This document shows positions 8,566 through 15,463 of a stretch of 23,954 bases of DNA, piece after piece. The number at the start of each line of letters is the position of its first letter. The stretch's first letter is position 1. The position numbers were made by a program, and so were the translations under genes. This DNA comes from a virus: the IMG/VR virus record IMGVR_UViG_3300024432_000066, positions 1 to 23,954 of that record. One strand, given 5' to 3'. The notes under the pieces are model-generated. The model was not told the DNA's origin. It did not search any database and saw nothing but the letters and a program-made list of their open reading frames with translations.

Positions 8566-10127
8566 GTAAAATTCATAAACCGTGGGTTAGCCATGAAGAA
8601 CTCGATGCTTTCTTGGGTGGTGGAATTCTGGATGTTTTCCCCCATGCCGCAGACCATGAAGTTGGCGGAGGCGATCTTCTTGCCTTTGCAGACATAACCG
8701 GATTTGGGACTTATATTGATCAAGCACTTTTACAGGCTTCAAGTCCTCTTTTTGCCAACCTCTATCTTGAGGAACATCTCTATCATGCTGGAGATCTTGA
8801 TACCTATATTAAATTCCAGGCCGATCAGATATTCGTAAGAGTTGGGAACGTTACTTTCATAAACATGCTAGAGGGTGCCACAGATTATCTTCAATTATTG
8901 GATGGCAAAAACTTCATCGGTGATGACCTTAATGCCAAAATGACTGTTGGTTTGACCATAAATCAAGCTGCTGCTGACGATGAAATTCTCGCCTTTAAAT
9001 CGAGTGATGTTGCTCATGGAATGACTGGGGCTGGAATGACAGAGACAGATACCTATGGTTTATTTGCAAAAGATTCAGGGGTTACAGGTGGTTTGGCAAT
9101 TAAAGGTTGGGGTTCGGGAGTTTATGGCATTGACCTTCAGGTATATTATACAACTGATAATGCGGTAAAAAGCGCTGCGGGTAGAGCACCTTTTGAAGTT
9201 GCTGTTGCTAAATATGATGGCGGAACAAGTGTAGGTCCTCAAGGTGCTGATGCTAATCTTGCCTGTTTTAGAAGTAATGGCTCTACTCGATGGATATTAG
9301 ATGAGGATGGCGATACCTGGCAGCCTGGGATAGTAACAGCCCAGACTTTTCACCTACTTGCTGGCGTAACGCCTAATCTTGCTTGGCTCTCAGATGTGAA
9401 TCTAGATGTACTTGAGCAGGGGGAGACTCTTTTATATGATGCAGATACCGGGAATTTTGTAGATGCCTGGGGAGTCGAATATGATAATCCACGCTTGGTT
9501 TGGAAGATGTATACTGAGTTTATGGGTTACGATGCAATGTCATCTCCACCTTGGACAGGTGGAACAATCGCAGGGGGGACAAAGGTGGGAATAGCCGGAC
9601 TTGCAAATCATCCGGGGATTATGAATTTCCTGTCAGGCATAACAGCAAATAGCGGATACAGATATGCGATTGAAAATGATGCCATTCTGATTGCCGGGAA
9701 AGAATCCACAGAGTTTATCTTCCAGATGAAAACTAATAATGATACTAGAGTTAAATGTGGATTTATAGATACTTACTCTTCTGGAAATCCTGTTGATGGA
9801 GTTTGGTTAGAAATTCTGGGCGGTGTTCTGACCGGAAAGACAGCGAATAATACTGCTACTAGCACGACAGGGACAAACTTCAATATTGCTTTAAACACAT
9901 GGTATCGAATGAAACTTTTTATAAATAACGCAATGACTTTAGTTACCTATAGGCTTTATACCTGTGCAGATGATACGATACGATGGACAGATACCCTGGC
10001 AGCAAACATCCCCACTGCCCGTGTAACTGGTCACGGTATTATAGCCACTCATTCTGAGGAGTTTGTCGTTAATATAATTTGGGTGGATATGATGACGGCG
10101 AACAGGGCAGGAGCGTGGAATCGATAA
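8562..10127 (+). CDS. Putative tail fibre / receptor-binding protein
   Basis: A 521 aa protein that begins inside the hub gene's stop (ATGA overlap). Residues about 70-260 contain a low-complexity beta pattern (YIKFQADQIFVRVG, LTINQAAADDEILAFKSSDVAHGMT-like text, ILDEDGDTWQPG), which I associate with fibre-like virion proteins from uncultured phages. Residues about 310-515 resemble a lectin-type jelly roll, with a FIFQMKTNNDTRVKCGF strand and TWYRMKLFI near the end. Position after the hub fits a host-recognition fibre. No chaperone or peptidase domain is visible. Confidence 0.65.
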   Translation: MSKIHKPWVSHEELDAFLGGGILDVFPHAADHEVGGGDLLAFADITGFGTYIDQALLQASSPLFANLYLEEHLYHAGDLDTYIKFQADQIFVRVGNVTFINMLEGATDYLQLLDGKNFIGDDLNAKMTVGLTINQAAADDEILAFKSSDVAHGMTGAGMTETDTYGLFAKDSGVTGGLAIKGWGSGVYGIDLQVYYTTDNAVKSAAGRAPFEVAVAKYDGGTSVGPQGADANLACFRSNGSTRWILDEDGDTWQPGIVTAQTFHLLAGVTPNLAWLSDVNLDVLEQGETLLYDADTGNFVDAWGVEYDNPRLVWKMYTEFMGYDAMSSPPWTGGTIAGGTKVGIAGLANHPGIMNFLSGITANSGYRYAIENDAILIAGKESTEFIFQMKTNNDTRVKCGFIDTYSSGNPVDGVWLEILGGVLTGKTANNTATSTTGTNFNIALNTWYRMKLFINNAMTLVTYRLYTCADDTIRWTDTLAANIPTARVTGHGIIATHSEEFVVNIIWVDMMTANRAGAWNR

Positions 10128-10137
10128 GGAGGCGATA

Positions 10138-10398
10138 ATGACAAATACAATAAACTGGGAACATTTCAAACAAATTACGGGGAGGATTGACAGAATAAAG
10201 GCGAATATAAAACAACTCGGAATAGATATCGATGAGTTAAAATTGAAGAAAGAAGCCATACTCGATGACCCGATACTCAAGGCAGAACTCAAGAAGATAA
10301 TAGACATCTATCCTGGAGCAACTATGACATCAATTGTTGCAGACTATAACAAATTGATAGCTTTAAAGAATTGGCTAAAAGAAAACGACCATCTATAA
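10138..10398 (+). CDS. Hypothetical helical protein, 86 aa
   Basis: A strong AAGGAGG precedes the ATG. The protein is almost entirely helical and charged, with a heptad-like segment (RIDRIKANIKQLGIDIDELK) suggesting a coiled coil. It follows the fibre-like gene, where small fibre-assembly, baseplate or lysis-related genes are often found, but it has no membrane segment and no recognisable domain. Function unknown. Confidence 0.72.
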   Translation: MTNTINWEHFKQITGRIDRIKANIKQLGIDIDELKLKKEAILDDPILKAELKKIIDIYPGATMTSIVADYNKLIALKNWLKENDHL

Positions 10399-10410
10399 GG
10401 AGATAAATTT

Positions 10411-10668
10411 ATGGAAAGAGACAAACACAATCCACCTCAGAAGCCAAAGTCTAATTTTATCAAGTTTTCTAAAATTCAACAGGCTTATCTCAACGAAGTG
10501 CGAACTAGACAGATGAGAGAATTTAACAAAATTGTCGGAACAATTTATGAGGAGTTAGGAATTACGGAAAAGATTTTAAACGCACCGCCTGGAACATACA
10601 AATTGAGGATGCAGGATTTAAGTGGCTTGGATATTCTGCCTGTCAAGCCGAATAGGAAAGATAGCTAG
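10411..10668 (+). CDS. Hypothetical protein, 85 aa
   Basis: AAGGAG lies before the ATG, 12 bases after the preceding stop. The N-terminus is Lys/Pro-rich (NPPQKPKSNFIK), followed by a helical middle (YLNEVRTRQMREFNKIVG) and a short tail. It is the last gene of the rightward structural operon, since the next gene runs in the opposite direction. No membrane segment or known motif is seen. Function unknown. Confidence 0.7.
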   Translation: MERDKHNPPQKPKSNFIKFSKIQQAYLNEVRTRQMREFNKIVGTIYEELGITEKILNAPPGTYKLRMQDLSGLDILPVKPNRKDS

Positions 10669-10691
10669 GGATTGACCAGAAATTAGCTAAT

Positions 10692-11420
10692 TTAATTATC
10701 CCAGGTAAATGGAATCTCAATCTTTATTTTAATCGTGTAACCATTGTCATCCAAACCATAGGATCTGAAGAACATATTAGTTGGTCTACCCTTCGCACAT
10801 ACATCGAAAAGATACGATATATTACCAGAAGGGATGGGGTCTACATGATAAATACAACTAAAAGCACATCTTCCGTCAGGGAATGTAATTTCAATATAAT
10901 TGAGATGGCAGCCGATTCCATTAGTCTCTGTAATGATAAGAGTAAAAGTAGATTCTGATTTTTCATAATAGGGAGTTGGATCATAATGGAAAATTGGTAC
11001 TTCGGGAATCGTGGTAATTTCCAGAACTGCTTGCTTCTTTGGCACTATCTCAAGAAATGCTTCTGCTGAACCACCTGCGCCAGTTGCGGTCAAGATAAAG
11101 ATAGTTGTCTCATCGACCCAAACACAATTGCCCGAAACCATCAAAGGAACTTCGCCAGTCCCCCAAGATGTAGTTACGGTTGCTACAGGGCTTTCCGCCA
11201 CGCTCCAGGACAGAGCATGAGACCCAGCGAAAAGATGTTTTTCAGTAAAGTAAAGTATTACTGGAGGGTCGTCTCCGCTAGTTTCTATTATCCCTGAGTT
11301 TCCTGGGTTTCCTGGATTCCCTGGATTCAAAGCCTTTTCAATCTGCGGATCTGCTGGTGAGGTGCAATAGGCAAAGATAGATAAACAAATTAAGCTAAGA
11401 ATCAATATTTTTGTTCTCAT
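10692..11420 (-). CDS. Secreted lipoprotein with Ig-like domain (probable moron)
   Basis: The only leftward gene. From ATG 11420 it is 242 aa and begins with a textbook lipoprotein signal: MRTKI, a hydrophobic core (LILSLICLSIFA), then Cys 19 (FAYC, not the ideal lipobox). An in-frame ATG at 11447 would add nine residues before the signal, so the shorter start is preferred; neither has a clear SD. After the Cys comes NPG-repeat text, then an Ig/PKD-like domain (about residues 50-125: LSWSV, TTIFILTATGAGGSAEAF) and a second beta-rich domain with four Cys. It is probably anchored on the host cell surface by prophage expression (inference). Confidence 0.75.
   Translation of the reverse strand: MRTKILILSLICLSIFAYCTSPADPQIEKALNPGNPGNPGNSGIIETSGDDPPVILYFTEKHLFAGSHALSWSVAESPVATVTTSWGTGEVPLMVSGNCVWVDETTIFILTATGAGGSAEAFLEIVPKKQAVLEITTIPEVPIFHYDPTPYYEKSESTFTLIITETNGIGCHLNYIEITFPDGRCAFSCIYHVDPIPSGNISYLFDVCAKGRPTNMFFRSYGLDDNGYTIKIKIEIPFTWDN
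11292..11327 (-). repeat. Four 9-base tandem repeats encoding NPG/NSG
   Basis: The coding strand has four successive units of about AATCCAGGG type, giving NPGNPGNPGNSG directly after the lipoprotein anchor. It forms a flexible spacer. Unit loss or gain by slippage would keep the frame. Confidence 0.8.
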
Positions 11421-11561
11421 ACTAACAATATAAGACTTCTTGCTCATTAAATCAAGGTTTAAAGCGATGATTCGGGGGATGAAATTATGCTACCCCTAAA
11501 GGCTAGACATTCTGGGGGGAGAAGATAGTTTGAAATAAGTGAAAAGAATCAAAGAAATAAC

Positions 11562-11590
11562 TTGACACGACAAAGTCTAGGGTGTATATT
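11562..11590 (+). promoter_or_regulatory. Sigma70-type promoter of the early operon
   Basis: TTGACA (11562-11567), a 17-base spacer, then TATATT (11585-11590). It points rightward into the early genes, 44 bases before the first start codon, and lies just past the leftward lipoprotein gene. This is the first good promoter I see in the window and probably drives the operon that begins at 11635. Confidence 0.85.
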
Positions 11591-11611
11591 TATGTACATA
11601 TAATGTGCATA
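11591..11611 (+). promoter_or_regulatory. Operator-like paired sites overlapping the early promoter start
   Basis: TATGTACATA (11591-11600) is a perfect 10-base palindrome. A near copy, ATGTGCATA (11603-11611), follows 11 bases after ATGTACATA (11592), about one helical turn. They sit directly after the -10 box, where a repressor would block initiation. No repressor gene is visible in the window to assign to them. Confidence 0.5.
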
Positions 11612-11634
11612 GAGAGAAAAAGGAGACTTGAATA

Positions 11635-11814
11635 ATGGCAGAATACGAGGAGAGGCCTTGTAAGGTCTGTAAGCAAATGTATGTACCCAAAGTAGAATGG
11701 CAGAAATATTGCTCTGATGAGTGTCATGATGAACATTGGAAAGAAGTATATAGGGAGAAGGCTGCTGTTGAGAAGAGGTTAGATAGGGTAGAAAAGGAAT
11801 TGGGGATAAAATAA
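11635..11814 (+). CDS. Small zinc-finger-like protein, 59 aa
   Basis: First gene of the early operon. AAAAGGAG lies 10 bases before the ATG. The protein has CKVC, then YCSDEC, an arrangement (CxxC...CxxxC) typical of short treble-clef or FCS-like zinc modules, followed by a helical charged tail (YREKAAVEKRLDRVEKEL). It may bind nucleic acid or protein. Its TAA overlaps the ATG of the HNH gene (TAATG). The function is not known. Confidence 0.75.
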   Translation: MAEYEERPCKVCKQMYVPKVEWQKYCSDECHDEHWKEVYREKAAVEKRLDRVEKELGIK

Positions 11815-12224
11815 TGTTGGGAGAAGTTTGTGTCCGCTGTGGAAATCCCCATAATAGAAAAACCCCAAAATTAAAGAATTTATGGCATTCTGGAGGGAAT
11901 TGGAGATACTATTGCGATAATTGTAAAAATGATAATGGACTTGAAATTGGTGAGAAAAGAAATAAAGATGGATATATTTCAATTTGGAATGGAAAAAAAT
12001 GGCAATTTGAACATCGATTTATTTTTGAGAAATATCTTGGAAGAAAACTTTTAAAGGGAGAAATTATTCACCATAGAAATGGAAAAAGAAATGATAATCG
12101 TCTTGAGAATCTTCAATTACTTACAATCAAAACTCATTCATGTGGAATTGAAACCAAGTATTCAGAAGATATCTGTAGATTATTATATAGAATTAAAACC
12201 ATTGAAAATAAGGAGGCAAGATAA
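11814..12224 (+). CDS. HNH homing endonuclease with N-terminal zinc site
   Basis: A 136 aa protein. Its C-terminal half has EHRFIFEKYLGRKL, then EIIHHRNGKRNDNRLENL, the H-H-N-type beta-beta-alpha-metal nuclease core; the His pair and Asn provide the catalytic/metal site. The N-terminus has CVRC and CDNC, possibly a structural zinc site. The start is shared with the preceding stop (TAATG) and has a plausible SD (TTGGGGA) upstream. The gene looks more A+T-rich than its neighbours, and its placement between two small genes fits a freestanding mobile endonuclease. Confidence 0.85.
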   Translation: MLGEVCVRCGNPHNRKTPKLKNLWHSGGNWRYYCDNCKNDNGLEIGEKRNKDGYISIWNGKKWQFEHRFIFEKYLGRKLLKGEIIHHRNGKRNDNRLENLQLLTIKTHSCGIETKYSEDICRLLYRIKTIENKEAR

Positions 12225-12329
12225 ATGCTTATATTAATTGGAATATTTGGATTATTTCTACTGTTGATGATTTGTGTTTATTTAGGAAGATGTGCATATT
12301 ATCTCAAACTTATCTATAAAAAGAATTAA
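12225..12329 (+). CDS. Single-pass membrane microprotein, 34 aa
   Basis: AAGGAGG precedes the ATG by 8 bases. The product has one hydrophobic helix (ILIGIFGLFLLLMICVYLG) and a short basic end (YKKN), so it likely has its C-terminus in the cytoplasm. It is too small for domain recognition. Another membrane microprotein follows, but neither has features that would name a holin or a superinfection-exclusion protein. Confidence 0.6.
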   Translation: MLILIGIFGLFLLLMICVYLGRCAYYLKLIYKKN

Positions 12330-12351
12330 CTATTTTCAACGGGAGGCTTAA

Positions 12352-12495
12352 ATGACATTACTTCAAATCTTCTATAATTTCTTCATCATTTTTTATGTGG
12401 TATCAGGTCTTGTTACTGGCATTTATATCTTGGTGATGTTTTTCAACCTTTGCCATGATGTAAGTGAACTAAGAAATAAGTTAGTCAAAAATTAA
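12352..12495 (+). CDS. Small membrane protein, 47 aa
   Basis: The ATG lies 7 bases after GGGAGG. The sequence has one or two strongly hydrophobic stretches (FFIIFYVVSGLVTG, IYILVMFF) and a soluble tail (DVSELRNKLVKN). It forms a pair with the 34 aa membrane protein upstream. Function unknown; an early membrane protein could act in exclusion, but this is not shown. Confidence 0.6.
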   Translation: MTLLQIFYNFFIIFYVVSGLVTGIYILVMFFNLCHDVSELRNKLVKN

Positions 12496-12518
12496 ACTAT
12501 TCTCATAGGAGGGGAATT

Positions 12519-12809
12519 ATGGATGACTTAATTTATGCAGATTATAAAGCTGAAGAAATCATCAAAAAGAAATATCCAACTATTAAAATTGAAGATGCAA
12601 GTGATGAAATACATCGTGAAAGATTTGGGGTTCAATTTAATGAGGATGAGTACAATGAGCATGAATACTTAAAGTTTCTCCTTGAATCAGGACTCTTCCA
12701 AGTTTCATTACAATTTCAAATAATGTCGAAAATAAAAGAAGATGTGCCTAAAATAAGCAAGGCATTAGAAGAATTAAAAAAAGAAAAGCCTGAGTTATTC
12801 AAAAAATAA
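12519..12809 (+). CDS. Hypothetical acidic protein, 96 aa
   Basis: Start at ATG behind AGGAGGGG. It is rich in Glu and Lys and helical, with an NEDEYNEHEYLKFLLESG segment in the middle and a Lys-rich end. There is no Cys, membrane segment or known motif. It is probably a small early-region protein. The function is unknown. Confidence 0.72.
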   Translation: MDDLIYADYKAEEIIKKKYPTIKIEDASDEIHRERFGVQFNEDEYNEHEYLKFLLESGLFQVSLQFQIMSKIKEDVPKISKALEELKKEKPELFKK

Positions 12810-12813
12810 AATA

Positions 12814-12936
12814 ATGACCAAAAACTTTTTAGCAGATTTTCTATCCTTGTTCAAAGGAGGTGTCAATAGGACTAATCGGATAAACTCTGTTATCTATGGG
12901 AGGGGATTCGTTCCTCTCCCTAATCTATTTAAGTGA
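12814..12936 (+). CDS. Possible small ORF, 40 aa (weak)
   Basis: An ATG-to-TGA frame in the gap between two better-supported genes. It has no SD before the ATG and encodes a short basic peptide (ADFLSLFKGG). The G+C-rich hairpin at 12898 lies inside it, which argues that this stretch is regulatory rather than coding. An unused AAAGGAGG sits at about 12854. Listed only because it fills an otherwise empty 135-base gap. Confidence 0.2.
   Translation: MTKNFLADFLSLFKGGVNRTNRINSVIYGRGFVPLPNLFK
12898..12920 (+). other. Perfect 9-bp hairpin with UUCG-type loop before the 12945 gene
   Basis: GGGAGGGGA (12898-12906) pairs with TCCTCTCCC (12912-12920) with one G-U pair; the loop is TTCGT. There is no T-run after it, so it is not a standard terminator. 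It lies 24 bases before the next ATG and may protect RNA ends, mark a processing point, or shape access to the SD. Confidence 0.6.
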
Positions 12937-12944
12937 GGTGAATT

Positions 12945-13142
12945 ATGAAAATAAAGAAAATTATTAGTAAAAGTAAGGATAAAAATCGGATGGAGGCTAT
13001 AACAGAACATGGTGAGGGCATTTTGAGGACACGCCATCTTCATAAAGGTGGAGATGGAAAATGGAGATATTTCGCGGGATATGATAAAAATAAAAAACCA
13101 ATATTCAGGAAATTATCTACTGAGGAAGCTAGTCATGCCTAA
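12945..13142 (+). CDS. Hypothetical basic protein, 65 aa
   Basis: GTGAGGTG precedes the ATG. The protein is strongly basic at its N-terminus (KIKKIISKSKDKNR), has His/Arg in the middle (RTRHLHKGGDGKWRYF) and ends in EEASHA. This looks like a small nucleic-acid-binding protein, but no family is recognised. It overlaps the next gene by 8 bases. Confidence 0.6.
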   Translation: MKIKKIISKSKDKNRMEAITEHGEGILRTRHLHKGGDGKWRYFAGYDKNKKPIFRKLSTEEASHA

Positions 13143-13323
13143 AGCAAAGCGGAGCCTATCCTCTAACGATGGACTCGGGGAAACAAAACATATTAGCGAT
13201 ATGCTTCTTGATTCTGCAAGAATAATAGTATCTTCCACCTGTCCTGTCAAGTTAATCACAGCACAAATTCAATATTGTAGGCTTGTGGAGAAGATGTATA
13301 GGCTAAATGCGAGGGTGAAGTGA
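13135..13323 (+). CDS. Hypothetical protein, 62 aa
   Basis: The frame is open further upstream to 13048, but the start is placed at ATG 13135 because GAGGAAG lies 6-7 bases before it and the upstream part overlaps the preceding gene wholly. The protein has a basic start (MPKAKRSLSS), a helical core with two Cys, and a basic end. No known motif is seen. Its end overlaps the next start by 4 bases. Confidence 0.62.
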   Translation: MPKAKRSLSSNDGLGETKHISDMLLDSARIIVSSTCPVKLITAQIQYCRLVEKMYRLNARVK

Positions 13324-13583
13324 ATAAGATTTCTATGGATGCCAAAGGATTTAATTTCTTTGATTATGAGTTGGATATACTGAGGAATAAGTTGGGTTTT
13401 GAATTCAAGAAATTAAAGAAAAGAGGAAAATACGGAAAAATTATCTCATATAGAGTATTAGAAGACCCAGTTCCAGTTGAGGCAACAAAGGAAAGATTGT
13501 CTTTCTTGGAGAATGAGTTGCCCTATATGCTTAATGCTATCAAAATTGAAAATAAATTAAAGAAGGAGGTAAAAGATGATTGA
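13320..13583 (+). CDS. Hypothetical protein, 87 aa
   Basis: The start is GTG 13320, overlapping the previous stop and preceded by GAGGG; ATG 13335 is an alternative. The protein has an aromatic N-terminus (GFNFFDYELDILRNKLGF), a basic stretch (KLKKRGKYGKI) and an acidic/Lys tail. It lies two genes upstream of the Rad52-like protein and may belong to the recombination operon. Its 3' end overlaps the next gene by 8 bases. Function unknown. Confidence 0.65.
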   Translation: MNKISMDAKGFNFFDYELDILRNKLGFEFKKLKKRGKYGKIISYRVLEDPVPVEATKERLSFLENELPYMLNAIKIENKLKKEVKDD

Positions 13584-13680
13584 ATCAGCAAAACTAGCAC
13601 TCGAAGCTACCGTAATCACCATGATTTTTCTAGGCATCCTGGCATTGCTCATAAGTCGGATTAAGGAGAGGAAGAAATAA
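13576..13680 (+). CDS. Single-pass membrane microprotein, 34 aa
   Basis: AGAAGGAGG lies before ATG 13576. The sequence MIESAKLALEATVITMIFLG, then ILALLIS and a basic tail, is one membrane helix with an amphipathic start. It resembles the single-helix start of OadG-type subunits (Met-Ile-Phe-Leu and Leu-Ala-Leu-Leu pattern), but it is too short to name. Its TAA overlaps the ATG of the Rad52-like gene (TAATG). Confidence 0.55.
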   Translation: MIESAKLALEATVITMIFLGILALLISRIKERKK

Positions 13681-14882
13681 TGGTAGAAAAAAAGAAAGAA
13701 AAATCTAAGACTCAAGCTCTTCAAATCTACGTAGGTGAGGATAAAGTCTCGGTTGCCAAGACAGTCAATACTCAAGTCACAATGTTATCCTGGCCAACGC
13801 CCGAAAAGTATATCATGCAACGAAAGGGTAGAGGCAATTTCGTAATGGATTATGTCGAGACTAATTATGTCATTGGTATGTTAAATGCGATCTTCCTTTT
13901 TAATTGGGATAGCGAGATCCTTGAACAGATAATAGATAAAGAAGAAAATCAAATTGCTATGAAGATTCGGTTGACTGTACGATTCGCTGATGGAAAAGAA
14001 ATCAAGAAAGATGCGTGGGGAGGAAGTGATATTAAACGATTGAAAGACACCAAGAAGATGGTTGACTTTGCTGATGATCTAAAGAGCGCCGAGAGTGATG
14101 GCATCAAGAAAGCTGCCTCAATGATCGGAATCTGTTGGGATGTTTATGCCGGACTGACAACGAGTGGAAAGAAAGGGAAGAAAATAAAGAACAAAGAAGA
14201 ATCCAATGGATTCACGCAAGCTCCCGGACCACCTGATAGAGAGAATCAATTCAGGACAATCCCCATTAAAATTGGCTCGAAAACATATCTGCATACTAAA
14301 TACGAGGTACTTGACCGATTCAAGGCTGCTAAATCCAAGCTGGGAAAAGTGCTGTATTATGAGATTCTGGGTGAGAATGGCTATGAAAAGTCGGACCAAA
14401 TCCCAAAAGAAGATGTCCAGAAACTTTATGATGCGATGGTAGAAGCATATAAGGCAATGAAAGTTCCTGTGCCAAAAAAGGAAGAGGAACCAAAACCTGA
14501 AGCTGAGAAGAAATCAGAGGAAGAAATCAAACCCAAAGTTGATGAACCTGAAGAGCAATCACTAGGCTTTACTGCCGCAGAGGTTGAAAAGGAAGGAGAA
14601 GTAGAATTTCCACCACTTGAACAGAAGGATAAGGAAGAGAAAAAAGAAGAAGAAAAGCCACTACAGAGAGAGATAATGTCATTAACCGGACTCGAAGCTA
14701 TGCTAGTTGATAAACACGGATTCACGCCAGATCAGATAATCGGCAGGCTCAAAGAAATGTTCGGTGAAGATAATGTAACCAAGCTGACGAGAAAGCAAGT
14801 TCAGAAAGCAATAAAACATTTCGAATGTATCATTGAGCAATTGAATAAGGTTAAAGAGGCAAAAGAGAAAGAGGTGTCATGA
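13680..14882 (+). CDS. Rad52/22-like single-strand annealing protein
   Basis: A 400 aa protein. Residues about 55-160 match the Rad52/22 (PF04098) pattern: YVETNYVIGMLNAIF, FNWDSEI, KIRLTVRFADG, then the hallmark AESDGIKKAASMIGI (137-151) and WDVYAGL. Such proteins anneal complementary strands in phage recombination and replication restart. After about residue 165 comes a basic patch (KKGKKIKNK), a long Glu/Lys/Pro-rich disordered linker (about 260-325) and a helical end domain (LTGLEAMLVDKHGFTPDQI). The linker and tail probably recruit partner proteins such as SSB or a nuclease (inference). It couples to the next gene by ATGA. Confidence 0.85.
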   Translation: MVEKKKEKSKTQALQIYVGEDKVSVAKTVNTQVTMLSWPTPEKYIMQRKGRGNFVMDYVETNYVIGMLNAIFLFNWDSEILEQIIDKEENQIAMKIRLTVRFADGKEIKKDAWGGSDIKRLKDTKKMVDFADDLKSAESDGIKKAASMIGICWDVYAGLTTSGKKGKKIKNKEESNGFTQAPGPPDRENQFRTIPIKIGSKTYLHTKYEVLDRFKAAKSKLGKVLYYEILGENGYEKSDQIPKEDVQKLYDAMVEAYKAMKVPVPKKEEEPKPEAEKKSEEEIKPKVDEPEEQSLGFTAAEVEKEGEVEFPPLEQKDKEEKKEEEKPLQREIMSLTGLEAMLVDKHGFTPDQIIGRLKEMFGEDNVTKLTRKQVQKAIKHFECIIEQLNKVKEAKEKEVS

Positions 14883-15463
14883 GCTTTTTAGGTAGGCATC
14901 ATTCAGAAGAATCTAAACAAAAAATGAGAAAAGCATCTGAAGGTAAAAATAATCCAATGTATGGAGTTAGCATAAAAGGCAAAAATCATCCAATGTGGGG
15001 TAGGCGTCATTCTAAAGAAGCAAGAAAGAAAATGAAAGAAGCAGCTAAAGGAAGAAAAAAAGTAAGTGAAGAAACAAAAAGAAAGATGAGCGAAGCTCAA
15101 AAAGGTGAGAAAAGCGCATGGTGGGGTAAACATCATTCAGAAAAGACAAAACGAAAATTGAGTGAATCAAAAAAGGGGAAAAATAATCCAAAATGGAAAG
15201 GTGGAATCACGAAAGTACGTGGATATGTTTTTATTTTGAAGCCTGAACATCCAACTAGTATTGGTATCGGATATGTGAAAAGGGCTCGTTTGGTAGCTGA
15301 GAAAAAATTAGGCAGATATCTATATCCAGGTGAAATAACCCACCACAAAAATGGCATCAAAGATGATGATAGGGCTGAGAATATCAAGGTAATGACAAGA
15401 GGAGAACACACATCTTTCCATCATGGAAACAGAGGAAAGCATCATGAGTTACAACCAGTTTGA
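14879..15463 (+). CDS. NUMOD3 / HNH homing endonuclease
   Basis: A 194 aa protein. The N-terminal half has at least three NUMOD3-type DNA-binding repeats, each with H(S)EE(T/S)KxKM followed by Gly-Lys-Asn-(H/N)P text and Trp-Gly-(R/K)xH (about residues 1-105). The C-terminal half is an HNH nuclease (RLVAEKKLGRYL, EITHHKNGIKDDDRAENIK) with the catalytic His pair. This is the classic layout of freestanding phage HNH endonucleases. It starts with an ATGA overlap with the annealing protein and runs 20 bases into the next gene, as expected of a neat intergenic insertion. Confidence 0.93.
   Translation: MSFLGRHHSEESKQKMRKASEGKNNPMYGVSIKGKNHPMWGRRHSKEARKKMKEAAKGRKKVSEETKRKMSEAQKGEKSAWWGKHHSEKTKRKLSESKKGKNNPKWKGGITKVRGYVFILKPEHPTSIGIGYVKRARLVAEKKLGRYLYPGEITHHKNGIKDDDRAENIKVMTRGEHTSFHHGNRGKHHELQPV

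Noticed and set aside
10680-10693. AAATTAGCTAATTT, a perfect 14-base palindrome at the convergent gene ends
   Set aside because: It is A+T-rich, its stem would be only 5 bp around AGCT, and there is no G+C stem with T-run in either direction. Not enough to call a bidirectional terminator or protein site.
11447-11561. Promoter on the minus strand for the lipoprotein gene
   Set aside because: Searching the reverse complement gave only weak -35/-10 pairs with poor spacing. A promoter must exist, but none can be supported.
14426-14725. Long open frame on the minus strand opposite the Rad52-like gene
   Set aside because: Ser-rich low-complexity text mirrors the Glu/Lys linker of the real gene. 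No SD and no motif; a shadow frame.
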